From Laccaria trichodermophora (lineage: Eukaryota > Basidiomycota > Agaricomycetes > Agaricales > Hydnangiaceae): a stretch of 64,000 bases of DNA. The notes under the pieces are model-generated. The model ran no database searches. It was not told the DNA's origin and worked only from the letters and a program-made list of their open reading frames with translations. How positions within the stretch are numbered: position 1 is the first letter of the stretch; every line of letters begins with the position of its first letter. The position numbers and the translations under genes were made by a program. The DNA lies in the NCBI GenBank assembly GCA_018417955.1, contig JACTVC010000013.1, forward strand, positions 1,359,105 through 1,423,104. The letters are read 5' to 3'. Of the stretch, positions 22,076 through 33,157 are shown one piece after another.

Positions 22076-22655
22076 CTACGTAGCAAAGCGCACAAAACTA
22101 TAACATGTGTTAAACACGTAGTCAGAAAAAAGGAGAGACTCACGTAATCACCGCTGCGTTGATGAGGGGCAAATCAGCGAGAGCAACGTCGACGATCGCG
22201 CCGTCGAGGTCCGCTTTTAATACGAGGACGTTACCATACCAGTGCAAATTTCTTTTAGACAGTACCCGACGTAAAGGTGTATTGACTCGGCGGGGTGTAG
22301 CTTGCCGGTGAGCTTCGTGACAGAAAATAAATGTGAATTCCGGTGTGCTCTGCGATGCCACATGGAACTGAGTTGACGACGCGTCGATGAACGTCTGGTC
22401 TCTGTAACTGTGAGGTATCCAACTCCCGATGTCGACACAGCCTATACTGTCGAAAGACTTGACGGTTGGTACCAAACCGACTGGCACAATAATCGGTCTA
22501 GAGTTCAATCGCCCGTACCAGTAACCATAACGTAAATCGGTATTGTTTTCCTGAATTGGATCGTAGGTCGAATGTGATGATAAATTCGAACAACTTACAA
22601 ATGCGTACTCTTCCACCTTGCGCTGAGTATAAACGAGATCAGAGGTGCAGCTCAT
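22076..22655 (-). CDS. Hypothetical 161-residue protein next to the Helitron
   Basis: Exons 22599-22655, 22144-22550 and 22076-22097 keep frame for 161 residues. The first intron is 48 nt and in frame. Recognisable stretches are DLRYGYWYGRLNSRPIIVPV, VDIGSWIPHSYRDQTFIDAS, FTFIFCHEAHRQATPRRVNT and NVLVLKADLDGAIVDVALAD. It looks like a small folded domain, not low complexity. I believe relatives occur near Helitrons in other mushrooms, but that is recollection and unverified. It is divergent to the Helitron gene (414 bp apart), which suggests a shared regulatory region. Confidence 0.62.
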
Positions 22656-23069
22656 TGTATGCCATAAAACTTACAAACTACTGTATTTTTAAAGCTTACT
22701 GACGTCAGCTTGATGCACGCATTTCAGCCCCCTTTGCCACAGGAGAGTTTCATAGGTATAAAATAGGGGCGAGTTATATGGTATTCGACGTTCCCAGCCA
22801 CGCACCTGCTCCCCTCTGTAAACAAATGATTAGTTGCCTGACTGATTTAATTTTTTTATAGTCAATGCGACCTAACTTGGTAGTAAATGCATTCAAAGTT
22901 CGATAACAACATTGGGTCATATGCTTATTTTCCCCTAAGTGCTTCAAGACTCTCCTGTCGTAACATCTCCTCTTTTTCTGACAACAAAAAAATCTATTTA
23001 TGGAGCGCGCCTGCCCTAAACATGGTGGCATATAACTAGGTTCCCCTCTTATTCCGTCTCGTTTACGAC
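22656..23069. promoter_or_regulatory. Divergent promoter region of the Helitron gene and its neighbour
   Basis: This 414-bp spacer separates the minus-strand 161-residue gene and the plus-strand Rep-helicase gene. A TATA-like GGTATAAAATAGG lies at about 22754-22766. No other site is clear. Confidence 0.45.
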
Positions 23070-26000
23070 ATGCTTTTTTCCGACCAGTCTTTCAAGCTTG
23101 GCAGCAATTCTGTGTCAACCGTCGTTACTGGGTACTCGGAGTCTGCTGTTTCGGACCATTACTTGCACTCCCATGGATTCCTATCTGCCGTCAATCATGG
23201 TATTTATTCTGAATCTGTCTCTGTTCAAACTGTGGGCGGTTACTTTACCTGTCTTGTTGATTTCAAAGTCTCCGAACTACCGCCTGGTGTAGACGTTGCT
23301 CTGGGGCTTGATTGGCTTTCCTTCTTCCGAGAGTATCTGTATGCGTCGGGCGTCTCTTTCCCTCTGTCAACATCAGAGATCCCTTCGTCGTCCAGTGGCG
23401 TCGACGTACCATCGGTGAGTAATTTTTGTATTTGGTCACACCATCTTCTTATTTCCAGTTTACACGCGACGCCGCGTCCGATCGTCGTACTACGCGCTCG
23501 GATGACAATGAACGGATGGAATGCACGGAAAGTGTTACTGCTGTCGACAGTGGGTACGACGATCTTGGGACTGATTGCACGGAACGTGCTCTGTCCACTA
23601 TCAGACAAATTTTTTGCGACCACAACCCTGAAACCACCTTTTTCCAGAATACTACCGTTTTAAACGATTTGTTAGAGAAACACGCTGTAAACTACGAACG
23701 TTGTGACGTCCGGGAACAGCGTTCGATACTCGTCCATCACTTATTACATGGCATGTGTTCACAGCAACAAGGCATCGGCTGCAAGACTTTGTGTAAGAGA
23801 AAAACCAAAATGAACTCATTGGGTGTGGTAATTTCAAAATTTGTTCTTGATGAGTTCGTTGCGGGTAGCATTTCACTCGACACTTTCAAAGAAATTTGTT
23901 ATGCTTTGAGGTTTCGTATGCCAGCCGATTCGTCATACAATGTCCGGGAAGAGCTTGAAAATTTTTACAATGAACGCCTTTTAAATTTGAGCGGTGACAT
24001 GATGCCAAAAGATATAATCGGGTGTCTTAACAAACAAGAAACTATGATCAAATCTTCTCTTTTAGCTTTAGCTGGTCTTCACGGCGTTCGATTTTCGGGT
24101 TCGTTGAATGATTTAAGGGACCGTTTATTCCATCATATCTGTACGGGTGGTTGCAAGGCTGTGTTGGATGACAATGTCGAATCAGAAACTTGTCGCGATG
24201 TCGTCAATCAGCTGCCGTCTACTCAGAGTGATGACTTTGCGCTGACGTTGTTAGCATCAATTGTTCACCGTTTGTCAAGGAAAATGTTGCGCCGCGTTGC
24301 CGAGTTAAGACGCATAGATTTCTTGCCTTCTGAATCAACGTCAAGGTTAAGACGCCTCGTGAAGAAGCATATTGTTTCAACTGCGAAAGGAAAACGCACC
24401 CTTGAGCGGTTTAATTTGCATCACGCTATTGACGATCGTCAGAGCGAACTCAATCGAATCCGAGCAACATGGCCTGAAAGAAAATCAAATAAGTTCTTAG
24501 AAAACCTCATCAGTCAATTCAAAACTGAAACATCGTCGGATACGTTGGCAGCCTCCACTTGTGCATCTTGTGGAAAAAACACTCTGAAATCAGAAATTTC
24601 AACAGTACCATTAGACGAGATAGATTTATCGATATTGCAGAGACCAGATCGGGCTAAAGCGGACTCGGATAATGAACCTGCTGATGACGCTCCTCCGAAT
24701 ATTGATCCACCTCCTTGGCTACATCCCGACATGTTATCTCCCCCTATGCCGTTTAACAGTGGTGAGTTAGAAGATATTCTGGTGGATCCGGAAGGTGTCA
24801 GAAACTCATCTGACGGTAGCCCGTATGCTCTTTCTTTGTGTTCTTTGTGTAATACAGATTTACGTGCCCATAGGCTTCCACAGATGGCAATAGCCAACCG
24901 ACTGTTGTTAGGTGATATACCTGATGTTTTATTGGATCTTACAACGGTTGAAGAATCTATGATCAGTCTCTGTCGAGCGAAAGGTACGTTAATACATCTG
25001 AAAGCAAATGGATCAGATGACGTTGGCGAAGGATCTACAAGTAGGGTAATGCCGAACCATCAAAGAGGCATGAGAGGACACGTTATTATGCATGCCCAGC
25101 GTCCTGACGTTGTCGCTGAAATTCTTCCACCATCTATTGAAGAAATTGTAGCACCAATCTGTGTGATATACAGTGGCTCAAGAGCTCCTACGCAGGAATG
25201 GTTACAAAACAAAGCACAACCCCTTGCCGTCAGAGCTGACAAAGTTAGAAAGGCGCTTAAATGGCTAAAAAAGCATAATTATTTGTATAGACATATTACC
25301 ATCAATGGACACGTTCTTAACGAGATTGAACGGCTAGGTCATTTACCCTTTCATATCGAGCACATCCAAGAGCATCCACGTGATTCTGACGCACTAACAA
25401 GTGGTTATGCGGATGATGACATTCAGACTGACACGCAAGGAGCTGATGAGAAAATTCCTTTTGAGAGTGTTTTAATAACAGACGTAGATGGGCATGCATC
25501 TTCTAATGTATTGCGTGCTGCTGCCATTCGCCATTTCAACAATGTAGAAAAAGGTTATCTCGAAGTGCCTCATAATGCTAAACCTGAGAATGAATTTTGG
25601 AATCCACAGTTATTCCCCAAACTATATCCAACTCTGTTTCCATATGGCATCGGTGGATTTGAAGACCATCGTAGATCGCGCCGCATATCTCTAAGAAGTC
25701 AAATACGGCATTTTTTGAGTCTCAGTGATAGGCGATTTCAGACACATCCCTCATTCATGTTTATGGCTTTTAATGTTCTTCAAAGACGACAAGTTTTGTT
25801 GAATGCGAGTGTCAAAATGAAAAAGTCGACATTTCAAGACATCGCCGCAGATTTTGTCGGTATTTCTGTCAGTGACATTGAAGCCGTTACAAAGCGGGTT
25901 ACTCAAGGAGATTACACTACTGCATATTCCAGCAACGAAAAACGCGTGCTCAGACTCATGAGAGAAGTTAAATTGATAAACAGAAACGTACAGGGCTCCA

Positions 26001-29000
26001 ACGCCGCACGGCTTAGCATGAGAAATGAAATTCGTGCTTTAATGATTGCACACGGATTTCCAAGTTTTTTTATAACGATAAACCCTGCAGATATATATAA
26101 CCCATTGGTGAAATTCCTGGCTGGACACGAAATTGATGTTGATAAACTGTTACCGGCTGACGTTCCCAATTATTGGGATCAATCCGTGTTAATAGCAAAG
26201 AATCCTGTCATTGCCGCAAAATTTTTTAATATATATGTTAAGGCGTTTATTAAAACTGTTTTAGGTTTCGACATCGAACGCAAAAACTTGGAAGGTGGAG
26301 TCTTGGGTGTTGTTAAAGCTCATTATGGATGTGTCGAGGCTCAAGGGAGAGGGACGCTGCATTGTCATATGATGGTTTGGCTGGAGGGCGGCCTCGATCC
26401 TAACGCCTTAAAGAAAAAACTGTTAAAGCAACCCGGGGGCGAGTTCCAACAACGTTTAATTGATTATCTAGACAGCGTGATTGAAACCGAATTGCCGTCT
26501 AATCAAACCGATGATATGACAGATGATGACGAGGATAGTGCTCACCCCTGTCAGACCAGGGGACCATATCAGCACAACGGCGAGATCGAGACATCATATG
26601 CCCGACGAGTGGAGAAAGACTATATTCATTTGGCAGAAACTTGTCAACGACACGAACATAAGCCCACCTGCTATAAAAATTGGCGTGGTCCTCCTGAGCC
26701 AAAAACTTGTAGATTTGAGTTAGATCCAGAACATAACATTGAAAAGACCACTGTCGATTCTGATACCGGTGAAATTACCTTGAGAAAACTCGACGGCATG
26801 GTAGCAAATTTCAATAGTACAATGTTAAAGGCTATACGATGCAACATGGACATCAAATTTTTGGGATCTGGGGCAGACGCAAAGGCAGTAATATATTACA
26901 TTACTGATTACATCTCAAAATCACAATTAAAAGCTCACGTTGCATACGCGACACTAGAACTGGCGGTGAAACGTCTAGGCAAGTTTGACCCTACCGATGA
27001 TGATGTCAGCGTCGCGGCCAAGAAACTGTTAACAAAATGTGCTAATGCGATGATTGGTCTACAAGAGCTGTCTGCACCTCAAGTATCTTCGTATTTGTTG
27101 GGATTCGAAGACCACTTCACTAGTCACAACTTTCAACAGCTGTTTTGGAAAGCGTTTGAAGCGCATTTAAATCGGGAAAGTCCAAGCCCTGAATGTTATC
27201 CAATGACAAACTACCAGCCTTCGAGCGGTCCATCAAGCAGCGAAAACACCCAAACTGAAGTGAATGAGATAAGCACGCACGAGAATGAGGAAGAGATTGG
27301 CATTGAAATTAACAGCGAAGGTGTGTTAATCTCTAAAGGTGACCAGGTTGCGGATTATATATTCCGAGGTCCCGCGCTACAATCTTTAAATCTCTGGGAT
27401 TTCGTGAGCCAGGTCGAGAAAATTCGCAAAACAAAGAAAAAACCTGCCGATTTTATGGACTCAACGGGCGAAAGCGAAGCTGAATCTGATGTTGAGGAAA
27501 GTACTGAGGAATGGGAGCTTGACGAAGACAATGTCGAAAACACATTTGCTGATCTAGAAGACGGCGAAACAATTTTAAGTCTGACGGACAAATTAAGACC
27601 AACCTCTGATCTGCTACAAGAACACGTACAAAGCGCAACACATATCTTACGGGTCCGTCAGCCCACACATCGAGTAGTTCCTGTGATGATTGGCCCTGCA
27701 TTACCCCGGCGCCACGTAGAAGCTAACGCTGCTCAATACAGTCGTGCTATGTTGTTGTTGTTCAAACCTTGGCGAACAACGCTTGACCTCAAAGCTTTGA
27801 ACGAAGATTGGGAAACGGCATTTAATAACTTTACAAACTCACCCGAATGTGATACAGAAGTTGGTGAAATCATGAATAACATGCAGTTACTGCATGAATG
27901 CAAAGATAGCAGAGACTACCATATGAAAAACCGGAATAGGCGATCAAATGGAGTTGTATCGTCCGATATGATTGATGCTAGCCGGACAGCACAAGAAGAC
28001 GACCTGAACGAGGCGATTCATGAAGACGCTCTGCGCGAATTGTTAATAACGATGGCAAATATGAACTCACAAAAAATTACGAAATCAAATGAGGACGTTC
28101 GGAACGTATTGAGCCATTTGGACAATAGTGGTTTGTGCGAAATACCCCAAACAGCGAGTGGGTTTGCTGAAGACAACGTTGTTGAGATAACAGGCACATC
28201 TGGATTAGATTACGAACAAATCTGGAAGAATGAATACAACGCGAGAAAACTCACATGGAAAAAAAATCAAATTGCGCTTGGTTTGAACGGTACTGGAACT
28301 TCGAATTCAGTTACCATTAGCGCTGTAGATGCGATGAGAAATAGCTTGAACAACAACAGAGAACACGAACCACGTATTGTCTTAAATGCTGAGAACGCTG
28401 GCTCGCAATCTGAACATGAGCCTCCCATCAACCACAGCACCATTCTCAGCAACAAATTAAATGACATCGAAGCGTTTGCTGCGGAATGGACGTTAAATCA
28501 TGACCAGAAGTTGGCCTTCAAAATCGTTGCCGATCAATCAAACACGTTTAACAATGATCCGTTGAAAATGTATCTTGCTGGTCCGGCTGGTACAGGAAAA
28601 AGTAGGGTGTTCAACGCATTAAGAGCTTATTTTAAAGCGAAGGGCGAAGAGCGACGTTTCCGTGTGTGTTCTTATATGGGCGTTGCTGCACGAAACGTAG
28701 GTGGTATGACATTACACGCCGCCCTTTGTTTTGGCCATAAGAAAAGACGTGTGACTGCAAAAGCGGACAATGAGCTTCGAGCCATGTGGGAGGGGGTCGA
28801 CTTCCTTCTAATTGATGAAGTTTCAATGATCAGCTGCGAATTTTTGTTCGAAATAAGTGAATCATTGTCAAGAGCTACAGGCAACCCTACCTCATTCGGC
28901 GGCATCAACGTTATTTTTGCTGGTGACTTCGCTCAATTGCCTCCTGTAAGACAGACGAGACTGTATAGCAACGTGAACACCCAGATCGGGGCAACGAAAG

Positions 29001-30184
29001 GCAACACACAAAAAAAAGTGATGGGAAAATTGTTATGGCTTTCCGTAGACACTGTCGTTGAACTCACAGAACTAATGCGGCAAACAGGTTCTACTAATGA
29101 TCGGTTTGTCGCATTGTTGGGAAGGCTTCGTAAAGGCCAATGTACTGAAGACGACTACGTGCTCCTGCAATCTAGAGTCATTTGTCCTGCAAAAGGAGTG
29201 ACAGCCGCCAATGATCAGTGGAAATTCGCACCTCTGATCGTATCGGAGAACGCCACAAAGGAAGCACTCAACGAAAAAATGGCGGTTGCATTTGCAAAAC
29301 ATACGGGCCAAGACCTATTTTGGTATCATGCCACGGATCGTGTACAAGACAAAATATTGACGGATGAAAACGTTCTAAAGCAGTTGGATGAACTCCCCGC
29401 TTCGCTGACTGGACAACGAATGGGAAAAATACCGCTAGTGCTTGGCATGCCTGTCATGGTGACCCAAAATTTCGATGTCGAGGCCGGGATCGTTAATGGG
29501 AGTAAAGGCCATATCTATAAAATCAGATACAAAGTCAACTCACAGGGAATGCGGTCATTACTATCGTGTGTTGTGAAAATGCCGGACGCGGCAGATAATC
29601 CGTTGACTGATCTAGAGCCTCACGACATTCCAATCCTGGCAGATACCACATATTTCACTATCGAAAACCCGTATAACCATGAAAAAATTTCTGTTCAACG
29701 TACTCAGGTGCCCGTGGTTCCTGCTTTCGCAATGACCGCTCATAAAGCCCAAGGACAAACTATGACTCGAGCCATCATCGATTTGGCATCTTGTCGAGGC
29801 ACCCAAGCGCCATATGTCATGGTATCACGAGTCACATCACTCGACGGCTTGTTAATTTTGCGGCCCTTCAAAAGAGAACGAATATGTTCTTATCCGTCTC
29901 AAGAAATACGGCAGGAATTCGAACGTTTGAAACGGTTGATCTGTACCACAAAATTAAGAACAGAGACTGATCCGCAGGTCATTCAAAACGTACAGAATGA
30001 GTTGACAAACCTCAACGATGGTTTACAATCGGGTCCTCGATTTCTGAAGGCGTCGGCGAAGAGGTTGGCTTTGGGACAAACAGAGCAACCCACTCTTGAA
30101 AAAAGACCAAACATCACGTCACATGTTCCTAACATCAGCGACCGGCCTCGCAAACGCCGACGCGTAACCAGGGGCAACTCCTAA
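23070..30184 (+). CDS. Helitron Rep-helicase (HUH nuclease plus PIF1-like helicase)
   Basis: Exon 1 is 23070-23414; a 44-nt intron follows and exon 2 is 23459-30184, giving 2,356 residues. Two CxxC pairs (CASCGK near residue 483, LCSLCN near 578) suggest an N-terminal zinc-binding part. The Helitron-like N domain follows (FMFMAFNVLQRRQVLLNASV). The HUH motif is GRGTLHCHMMVW near residue 1080. The tyrosine motif is AVIYYITDYISKSQ near 1260. An acidic linker follows, then a PIF1-family helicase: Walker A GPAGTGKS near 1822, Walker B LLIDEVSM near 1897, FAGDFAQLPP near 1935 and AHKAQGQT near 2208, ending at VMVSRVTSLDGLLIL. These parts nick, join and unwind DNA in rolling-circle transposition. 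There is no internal stop, and all catalytic motifs are present, so it may be active. The C-terminus has a basic KRRRVTRG nuclear signal. Confidence 0.93.
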
Positions 30185-30207
30185 GGTTGTGAACACGTCG
30201 AACCTAA

Positions 30208-30257
30208 CCTCCTTTCATTGGGTTAGACTGTCTGAACGCAGACGTACCATGACGTCT
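30208..30257 (+). promoter_or_regulatory. Two hairpins downstream of the Helitron gene
   Basis: First hairpin: CTAACC, an 11-nt loop, then GGTTAG at about 30208-30230. Second: CAGACGT, loop ACCATG, ACGTCTG at 30238-30257, perfect in both arms. A T-rich run follows. The position fits a Helitron 3' hairpin or a transcript-end structure. No CTRR follows at the usual distance. Confidence 0.5.
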
Positions 30258-30322
30258 GTTTCTCCTTTTTTTTTTTTTGGTTAAAACGGGGTAAGTCTAT
30301 TTCATTCCCCCATTCTTTCCTA

Positions 30323-31878
30323 ATGTCCAATCCTGCTCAGATACGTTATGCTGAACGCGCGACCAACGGTGTTTACTTGTCGTTGCTCGAACAGGTAGAC
30401 AACGGAGGTCCTGGCTATCTTGCAAACTGCGTATACACGCGCGACTTCATGCGCAAAACTCGTTGGAAGGATGGATTCGACTTTCAAACAAAGTCAGGCG
30501 ATGACTTCAGGGCGTGCGTCTTTGGCGAAATCCAACGCTCCGCATTAGGGACCAAACACAGTGCATTCGGCTCGCACTTTATAGGAAAGGGCACTGTGGG
30601 TGTACTCTGTCATTCAGTAAATCCTTTCACTAACAATTTAGCAGCCCAACTATATCACCGATGACACCAAGGTCAAAAACCTGTTTATGCTCGGCCAACC
30701 CACGTCGTGTTCCCTCGAGCTCCTGGATCGCTACAATGATCAATTCGTCGCTATTAACGAAATTGTCGAGGCCGATAGAAAAGAAGACCTGGCAACAAAG
30801 AAGGTTCGTGCATCTCCGCTATTCTCAACCCTCATCGAGGTTTAAATAAATGAAAAGACATATATCAACAAAGAGGCCGTGGTTCACACACCGAATCAAC
30901 TTCTCGCCATCATGTCGCCTCCCAAATACGTTGTGCGTTGTACAGCAGTGGTCGCGCGTGGTTATTAAACATTTAACTAGGTCCCCCGTGGAGCTCCTGA
31001 ACGCGTTCCTATGGTCCGACAATTGAAACGTTCGCGCGACAAGGTCACGCCTGACCCTCCTTCTGTTTCTGAAGATAGTGGTCACGCATCGGGGTCAAAT
31101 ACGAATGGAACCGAGCACAAATTCAAGGTCGGCGACACATACGATCCTAACGTATTAATCGACTATGGCGGACCACTGTTCCGACACGTTAACAGTCAGC
31201 TAATTCAACACGACATCTCTGATCTTGATAGGCGTATCATTCCGCCCTGGGAGGAATACGGAGCTTTGAGCGAGGGGACGCTGGTTATTGCCACGGTTTC
31301 TATACACACTTTCATCATGCCTGTCAAAGATAACCAGGGAAACTTAACTGGTCAGGAAAGAAGGGTAAGAAATGTCTTTATCATTTTACTTCGCCTTTTA
31401 AGGAACATCGAAACAGGTCTATCAAGTAAACATGCATAGCATCCTCATCGTCGACGAATCCGACTCGGAGCCTGAGCCGCGCTACAAACCGTTTACAAAT
31501 GAAGAAACAGTTGCAGTTACCAACGTTGCACCCGTCAACACCGCCGCCGACAAAGCCCTTGCGACTTTTAAAGTCAAAAAGCCGCGTCGTGCTTCTCCCG
31601 AAACCGAAGAAGGGTTGAAGAAGGATGATTTCATCAGGACGCCAAACGTGTCAGCGCCGAAGACTTCTGGCACTATCGGCAAATCTCCCGCTAAACCGAC
31701 GAACGCTCCGAAAGCGACTAAGAAACAGCTGATTCAAAAGGCTCAAGTGCAACGTCCGTCCGTAAAGGGTAAAGAGAAAGCAGAATCAACTGCTTCTTCA
31801 AAATCGACCTCACTTACGGCGGAGACTGAGTCGCTTTTGGATGAAGACCAATTGATGGCAGAAGTTGATGATATTTAG
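30323..31878 (+). CDS. Helitron-adjacent companion protein, 444 residues with a basic disordered tail
   Basis: Five exons keep frame: 30323-30595, 30642-30803, 30876-30929, 30981-31364 and 31417-31878, giving 443 residues plus stop. An N-terminal folded region has NGVYLSLLEQVDNGGPGYLA, FGSHFIGKG and FMLGQPTSCSLELLDRYN. A linker follows, then a second folded part with FKVGDTYDPNVLIDYGGPLF, PPWEEYGALSEG and TLVIATVSIHTFIM. The last exon is a Lys/Ser/Thr/Pro-rich tail with an acidic end. The beta-rich pattern could be an OB-fold or single-strand DNA-binding type, as RPA-like proteins occur in some Helitrons; this is inference. It starts 138 bp after the Rep-helicase stop on the same strand, which supports a shared mobile unit. 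Confidence 0.68.
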
Positions 31879-31912
31879 AAGCGTAAAGATATTTACAACA
31901 TTGTGTATAATA

Positions 31913-32700
31913 TTAGCGAGGCCCGAAACAAAGACGAAGATGGTGCTTAATAATAAAAATGTCCATCGCGCTCATCTTGGACTCTCCACTATCAGAAACA
32001 AGCTTCAAAAATCTGTCGATGTCATAGTCTGCCCACGTATTGACAGCTGACAGGTACGTTTTGTGTTTGCAGCCGAATTTGATGACGTTTGGCAGACAAT
32101 GAGACATGTCAAGGTTAACCAAAGACAGGTTCCACCGAAGTCTTATGTCCTAGCTAAATGATATTTAATCATTGCTTCAGTTGAATTTAAAAAAGGAGAG
32201 GGGGAGTACGGACGATTGATTGTTGGCTGCCTTTCTGGACACGAACGCCATTAGTATACGCTTTATATCACAAAAGAAAGAACAAACATGTACTTTAATC
32301 TCTCTGTGGCGATCATTGTTGAACGTCTTTGACATGTACGCTCGAGCCAAAGCCCTTCGTAATTGAACTTCCTCGTCTTCCCTCAAAAAAAAAACAGGAT
32401 AGCGACGGTACATCTAGAGACACAGTTAAGGGGTGTAGGTGGATGGCATAGCAAGAAATACCGCTTGTTCGGCTTTCTTCAAATTGTCAGGTTGAGCCAT
32501 GAACGTTTTCGTAAGATCGAGGTGTGCCCTGCTCAATTCTCTCAACATTGCCCGAGAAAACATAGTTTCATAGGCGCTTGCACATAACTAACAGACTAAT
32601 ACACCTACCTTCCACCGATCGATATACTCGTCCGAGCAAGCCATGTCCAATACCCGACGAATGTCCTCCGTCTGATCGGCAACTTCATAGACTCGCTTGA
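31913..32700 (-). CDS. Hypothetical multi-exon gene, 5' end disturbed by a transposon
   Basis: The 3' exons are clear: 32294-32413 (MYRRYPVFFLREDEEVQLRR) and 31913-32149 (SLVNLDMSHCLPNVIKFG, DYDIDRFLKLV, MDIFIIKHHLRLCFG). They join across a 144-nt intron in the same phase. A further exon ending at 32462 encodes LSRAHLDLTKTFMAQPDNLK. Upstream, the best-looking peptide (YEVADQTEDIRRVLDMACSD, about 32608-32695) is in a frame that I could not splice to it. The transposon terminus starts at 32852, about 150 bp further on, so the original 5' end may have been lost. The product has no signal or membrane segment and the family is not recognised. Treat it as a truncated or decaying gene. Confidence 0.5.
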
Positions 32701-32851
32701 ATCATCATGTTCTGGCTCACCTTGAAAGGTGATCGATGGTGACAGAAAGCGAAGTCGTTTGTTAAAGTTTGGTGTCAAGCACATTGTCACGTGGGTAAAA
32801 TGAACCGTAGCGAGCCATGCGGCTTGCCGCCCTACGTCTTTATTATTCGTA

Positions 32852-32887
32852 AGGTAGCGGACAGCCATACCTCGCTAACGTCACGTG
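32852..32887. repeat. Left terminal inverted repeat of the 3.0-kb transposon
   Basis: This 36-bp arm is inverted relative to 35833-35868 with one mismatch. The last part reads CTCGCTAACGTCACGTG. Confidence 0.9.
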
Positions 32888-33157
32888 AGGTGACATTTTG
32901 GTGACATTTCAGTCCTAAACGGGTGAACTTGAATGAAAACATGGATATTAAGACAACGGAATCCAAAGCTGTAAAAGCAAGAAGAACATTTTGTTCATAT
33001 TAGTATCGATAGTGTATATACAAGTTTCTGGAATAAAATAACAAGATCTGAGAGAGGAGTTCCAAATATACAGCTGTATGCTCTGCTGGTCATCAAGAAA
33101 GCTGCCAGGAGATAGATTAAGTCAGTAATATGATAGTTACCAAGAATGAGGGAAGGA

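Larger units (their letters stand above)
23070..30257 (+). mobile_element. Helitron-type rolling-circle transposon (ends not determined)
   Basis: The Rep-helicase gene identifies a Helitron. The 3' side is set provisionally at the second of two hairpins downstream of the stop codon. I found no convincing 5'-TC or 3'-CTRR terminus, so the true element may be longer and may include the flanking genes at 22076-22655 and 30323-31878. Confidence 0.5.

Noticed and set aside
32605..32868. Gene start at ATG 32868
   Set aside because: That ATG lies inside the terminal inverted repeat of the DDE transposon, so it cannot be the original start of the flanking gene.
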